From: a virus | DNA length: 64,000 nt | Reading direction: 5' to 3' (one strand) | Virus record (IMG/VR): IMGVR_UViG_3300032046_003126 | Coordinates: 23,182 to 87,181 of that record | Shown: in pieces, positions 61,061-64,000 of the stretch | Layout of the letters: each line of letters begins with the position of its first letter | Numbering within the stretch: the stretch's first letter is position 1 | Notes under the pieces: generated by a model | Databases searched by the model: none | Told to the model about the DNA's origin: nothing | The model's input: the letters and a program-made list of their open reading frames with translations, nothing else | Position numbers and translations under genes: made by a program

Positions 61061-61489
61061 TCATCCTAGACCAGAGCCACTACCTGGAGTGCTAGGTAAT
61101 CCATAGGAAAGCTCTAGAGAGCCACTAGCAGCCGAGCCGGTGAGTGTTGGATATGAGACGTATTCAATTCCAGTCAGGCCCGCTAGCAAACTGTAAGCAG
61201 CTGTTCCGCCTACCCCCATAACAAATAATTTATTTGTTTTTATATTTATATCAATAGCCTTGGTTGTTGGCAACTCATATCTATTTGTTCCCAGTGTTCC
61301 ATTTCTTGTAAATCCAAATACTAATGTATTTCCGCTGTTATTTTGCAAATATATATGCGAAGTAACATAAGGAAAACTTATTAATTGTGGTGTTGTGATT
61401 GGCGCAACAGAAGCAGTAACCCAAGGCCAACCTGCTGCTTGATACTCTGCTACATTTCCTATTCCTGATTTACTGTTGTTGAAGGTCAT
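61061..61489 (-). CDS. Small beta-rich, Gly/Ser-rich protein, probable virion decoration protein
   Basis: A 142-aa protein with a GGAG ribosome site on the minus strand. It is beta-rich (HIYLQNNSGNTLVFGFTRNG, YELPTTKAIDINI) with a Gly/Ser-rich tail, like compact capsid or fibre decoration proteins. It is more GC-rich than its neighbours. No exact family is recognised; the decoration role is inference. Confidence 0.6.
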   Translation of the reverse strand: MTFNNSKSGIGNVAEYQAAGWPWVTASVAPITTPQLISFPYVTSHIYLQNNSGNTLVFGFTRNGTLGTNRYELPTTKAIDINIKTNKLFVMGVGGTAAYSLLAGLTGIEYVSYPTLTGSAASGSLELSYGLPSTPGSGSGLG

Positions 61490-61504
61490 TTATAAACTCC
61501 GATA

Positions 61505-61521
61505 ATACTTATGTTAAGTAT
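61505..61521. promoter_or_regulatory. Small palindrome between divergent genes
   Basis: ATACTTA (61505-61511) and TAAGTAT (61515-61521) around TGT lie between the minus gene at 61489 and the Dps-like gene at 61542, a possible operator for both. Confidence 0.4.
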
Positions 61522-61541
61522 CACCGTAAGGCAAAAAATAT

Positions 61542-62060
61542 ATGTTAGAAATCACAAACAACATTCAAACTGATAGATTGTTTAATAATTTAAGAGATTT
61601 GTTTCAATCAAGCAAATATAGCGAACTAGGTATAATCTTATCTTCAATACATGGTTTATCACTACTTCACCATAGCCATCACTGGAAAACAAAAGGAACT
61701 ATATTTTTTTCCGATCATCTTTTATTTGAAAGATTATATACTTCTGTTGAAGAAGATTTTGATGGAATTGCAGAGCGTATCCTTGGGCTTGATGACCAAG
61801 GAGGCACTGATATAGTTGATATGACAAAAATTCTCTCCGGTGCTTATAAATTCAATAAGCTTATAAGAGAATATGCTTTTAGTGATGAATATGCTGTTGT
61901 TTCCTTAGAAGCAGAGAAATTCTTCTTAGACTGCTTGGAAGTTTGTATGGACAGTCTTGAACAAAAAGGTTTATTAAGTCGTGGATTAGAGCAAATGTTG
62001 GGAAACATTGCTGATAAACATGAAGGACTAATTTATTTGTTAAAACAAAGAATCAAATGA
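61542..62060 (+). CDS. Dps-like ferritin-family protein
   Basis: A 172-aa four-helix protein of the Dps/ferritin type: SLLHHSHHWKTKG on helix A, FFSDHLLFERLYTSVEEDF with FDGIAERILG on helix B (ferroxidase-type His/Asp/Glu residues), and two further helices. Dps proteins bind DNA and sequester iron with peroxide protection. In a phage it may protect DNA during infection or pack the chromosome. It converges with the minus-strand gene ending at 62053. Confidence 0.8.
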   Translation: MLEITNNIQTDRLFNNLRDLFQSSKYSELGIILSSIHGLSLLHHSHHWKTKGTIFFSDHLLFERLYTSVEEDFDGIAERILGLDDQGGTDIVDMTKILSGAYKFNKLIREYAFSDEYAVVSLEAEKFFLDCLEVCMDSLEQKGLLSRGLEQMLGNIADKHEGLIYLLKQRIK

Positions 62061-62397
62061 TTTTTAGTGCGTCGCCTAATAACCATGCGGTTCCTTGATA
62101 TTGGTCAAGTTGTACCGGATATACATTAATTAAATCTGTTCCAAGTGGCGCAGGCATGTCTTTGTATTCAACAAATTGAACACGATTTCCTCTAACCGAT
62201 GGTCCTATCATTGTGCCGGTAGAACCAGATTTTACTCCTCCTACACGTTCAAATAATGCTCCACCATTTGACTCTAATATAAATTGTCCATGTTGGTCTG
62301 TTTTTGGTCTATATACAATAATCATATCTTGACCGTGATGTTGTTCAAACAACGTGCTTCCATTTACTGGTTTTACTAAAATTCTCTGATTAATCAT
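62053..62397 (-). CDS. Unknown small beta-rich protein downstream of the chaperonin gene
   Basis: A 114-aa protein starting at ATG 62397, with a GAGGA ribosome site; an earlier in-frame codon is not supported. Length is like T4 gp31 (111 aa), and the position downstream of GroEL suggests a cochaperonin. The residues, however, do not show a GroES mobile loop or the GroES family signature, and SGSTGTMIGPSVRGNRVQF looks more like an SH3-like barrel. It is left as unknown. Confidence 0.6.
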   Translation of the reverse strand: MINQRILVKPVNGSTLFEQHHGQDMIIVYRPKTDQHGQFILESNGGALFERVGGVKSGSTGTMIGPSVRGNRVQFVEYKDMPAPLGTDLINVYPVQLDQYQGTAWLLGDALKII

Positions 62398-62399
62398 TA

Positions 62400-64000
62400 T
62401 TATTCCTCGTTTGTTATTACGCAATTACATGTTAACATAAGACCAACAACAGAAACAGCGTGTTCCAAGGCTAGTCTTGTGACTTTTACCGGATCAATAA
62501 CGCCTGTCTGAATGAGATTTTCATAAACATGACTATAAGCGTTATATCCTATTATTTTTCTAAAATAATGTTCTTTGGAAAATGGATTTTCCCAATGAAA
62601 AGATTTACCTTTAAAATCAGAAAATTTCATTTTAACAAAAGTTTCCTTATATGTTTTACTATTTTCTAAATTTAAATAATTTATAACAACATCTGATGAT
62701 TTACCTGTATTGTTTATAATTGTTTTAAGTGGTTGAGCACATGCATCAATTACGATTTGTATTCCTGCAACTTGATCTTGTGTAAGTTGATTAAAATAAT
62801 TTTTCTTTAATAACTCGGTCAAGTGATATGAAGCAAAATACAAAGCAGTTCCTCCACCTGGAACTATTCCTTCTTGTATAGCAGCAATAGTAGCATTTAA
62901 AGCATCATCTACTCGATCTTTTTTTTCTAAAATTTCTACCTCGGTACTGCCACCAACTTTTATAACAGCTATTCCTCCGCTTAATTTTGCTAATCTTTCT
63001 CTATAACGATTAATGTGTAATTCATCTAATGTTTTATCGTTTTCTAATAAACTTCTTAGATTATCAATTTTACTATTAACAGCATTGTTTTTTTCACTGT
63101 CCTTGTTGCCAATGATTGTTGTGCTGTTTCTTCCTATTATAACCTTTTTACAAGAACCAATATGATTTGGTTTTAAACTTTTAAGGGAGGCGTCTGATGA
63201 TGAGCCAATTACTTCTCCACCAGTTATTGTACATATATCTTGTAAAATATCAACCCTATGTTCTCCATAACTTGGAGCTTTTATTACACAAACATTTACA
63301 ACACCTTTCATTTTATTTACTATACAAGTATGAAGTGCCTCTGCTTCAATATCATCGCAAATAATTAATAATGGTTTATTTGCTTTTTGTGATATTTCGA
63401 GAGCAGGAACTATGTCTGAGATTGATGTTACCTTTTGAGTTGTTAGTAACACAAAAGGATCTAGATATTCACAAGTTAACTTTTCGCCATTTGTTACAAA
63501 ATAAGGAGAAACGTAGCCACTAGAAAGTTGCATTCCTTCCATTATTTCAAGAGATGTCTTAACGCTTTTTGCTGGTTCAACTGTTATAATGCCATCTTTG
63601 CCGACAGCTTGAATTGCTTTATTTATCAATTCTCCTATCTCTTTATCTCCGTTTGAAGATATTGTTCCGATATTAATAATATCTTCGTTTTTTTCAATAG
63701 GCACACATCCTTTTTTTAAAAAGGATAAAACCATTTCTTTGGCTAAATCCATGCCATATTTTATTTCTATAGCAGAACGACCAGTCATAATCATCTTAAT
63801 GCCGCTACTAAGCAATTCGTAACCTAATACGGTAGCCGTAGTTGTACCGTCTCCCGCTAATTCGTTTGTTTTACTAGCTACTTCTTTTATTAATTCTGCG
63901 CCAACAGCAGGAAGTTTTTCTCTTAAATTAATAGAACGAGCAACTGTTACCCCGTCTTTTGTTATGATTGGCGAACTTTGCCCAGAGTCTATTATTACAT
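62400..64000 (-). CDS. groEL: Chaperonin GroEL homologue (5' end outside window)
   Basis: The frame stays open to the right edge, so the true start lies beyond 64000; about 533 codons are visible. Sequence read on the minus strand includes SPIITKDGVTVARS, then GDGTTTATVLGYELL (nucleotide-binding), VGTISSN-like IGTISSNGD, PLLIICDDIEAEALHT, and RVDDALNATIAA with the catalytic Asp of group I chaperonins, ending with the equatorial VVGLMLTCNCVITNEE. The Gly-Met tail is absent, and the equatorial part carries about 30 extra residues near KGKSFHWENPFSKEHYF. Confidence 0.93.
   Translation of the reverse strand, partial: VIIDSGQSSPIITKDGVTVARSINLREKLPAVGAELIKEVASKTNELAGDGTTTATVLGYELLSSGIKMIMTGRSAIEIKYGMDLAKEMVLSFLKKGCVPIEKNEDIINIGTISSNGDKEIGELINKAIQAVGKDGIITVEPAKSVKTSLEIMEGMQLSSGYVSPYFVTNGEKLTCEYLDPFVLLTTQKVTSISDIVPALEISQKANKPLLIICDDIEAEALHTCIVNKMKGVVNVCVIKAPSYGEHRVDILQDICTITGGEVIGSSSDASLKSLKPNHIGSCKKVIIGRNSTTIIGNKDSEKNNAVNSKIDNLRSLLENDKTLDELHINRYRERLAKLSGGIAVIKVGGSTEVEILEKKDRVDDALNATIAAIQEGIVPGGGTALYFASYHLTELLKKNYFNQLTQDQVAGIQIVIDACAQPLKTIINNTGKSSDVVINYLNLENSKTYKETFVKMKFSDFKGKSFHWENPFSKEHYFRKIIGYNAYSHVYENLIQTGVIDPVKVTRLALEHAVSVVGLMLTCNCVITNEE

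Noticed and set aside
62053-62397. GroES-type cochaperonin
   Set aside because: Size and position next to GroEL suggest it, but the GroES signature and mobile loop are not visible.

Overview
This window looks like part of a large, AT-rich, T4-like contractile-tailed phage genome (a myovirus, probably jumbo class). The evidence is a baseplate wedge module (gp25-like and gp6-like proteins), many very large virion proteins with LamG-like and fibronectin-like domains, a T4 gp4-like head-completion nuclease, a gp17-like terminase, a fused gp47/gp46 (SbcD-SbcC) protein and a DNA primase. It also has phage nucleotide, lysis and translation genes and three intact tRNAs. Genes are tightly packed, often with ATGA overlaps. 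The host cannot be read directly. A PilX/PilY1 pair and an amidase endolysin fit a Gram-negative host with type IV pili.

Layout. 1-28.1 kb: baseplate and tail/virion structural genes, all on the + strand, interrupted once by a Vsr-fold homing endonuclease gene (22.5 kb). 28.1-33.7 kb: head-completion nuclease, RuvC-like resolvase, primase, SbcDC fusion and a small zinc protein. 33.7-39.7 kb: a terminase-like ATPase paralogue, then a large terminase gene broken into two pieces. The break lies inside an atypically split intein, with a 654-aa homing endonuclease gene between the halves. A second, contiguous intein sits 19 extein residues further on. 39.8-43.3 kb: two R2K-type ATP-grasp genes, Pth2 peptidyl-tRNA hydrolase and a DnaQ-like exonuclease. 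43.3-48.6 kb: tRNA-Thr, tRNA-Gln, a tRNA remnant, DUF4326, a zincin-like protein, an amidase endolysin, thymidylate synthase, DHFR and small genes. 48.6-57.5 kb: an accessory region on both strands. Six genes here encode unrelated proteins that begin with the same kind of short helical tag ending in (I/L)xE, probably virion-packaged cargo. They surround a PilX/PilY1 pair. 57.5-64 kb: SNF2 helicase, translation initiation factor IF-1, tRNA-Ser, small genes, a Dps-like protein and a chaperonin (GroEL) gene that runs off the right edge.

How the parts work together. The terminase should become functional only after trans-splicing of two precursor proteins and cis-splicing of a second intein, so DNA packaging depends on protein splicing. 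IF-1, Pth2 and tRNAs for Thr, Gln and Ser suggest the phage adjusts host translation. ThyA, DHFR and nucleases support DNA synthesis and processing. The endolysin start site lies just behind a hairpin that buries its Shine-Dalgarno, resembling T4 lysozyme control. The tagged proteins (ADP-ribosyltransferase-like, HAD phosphatase, degenerate zincin and others) look like head-packaged effectors.

The strongest candidates for new biology are the doubly inteinated, fractured terminase locus, the tagged-cargo island with its duplicated 19-bp palindrome, and the phage-borne PilX/PilY1 genes.
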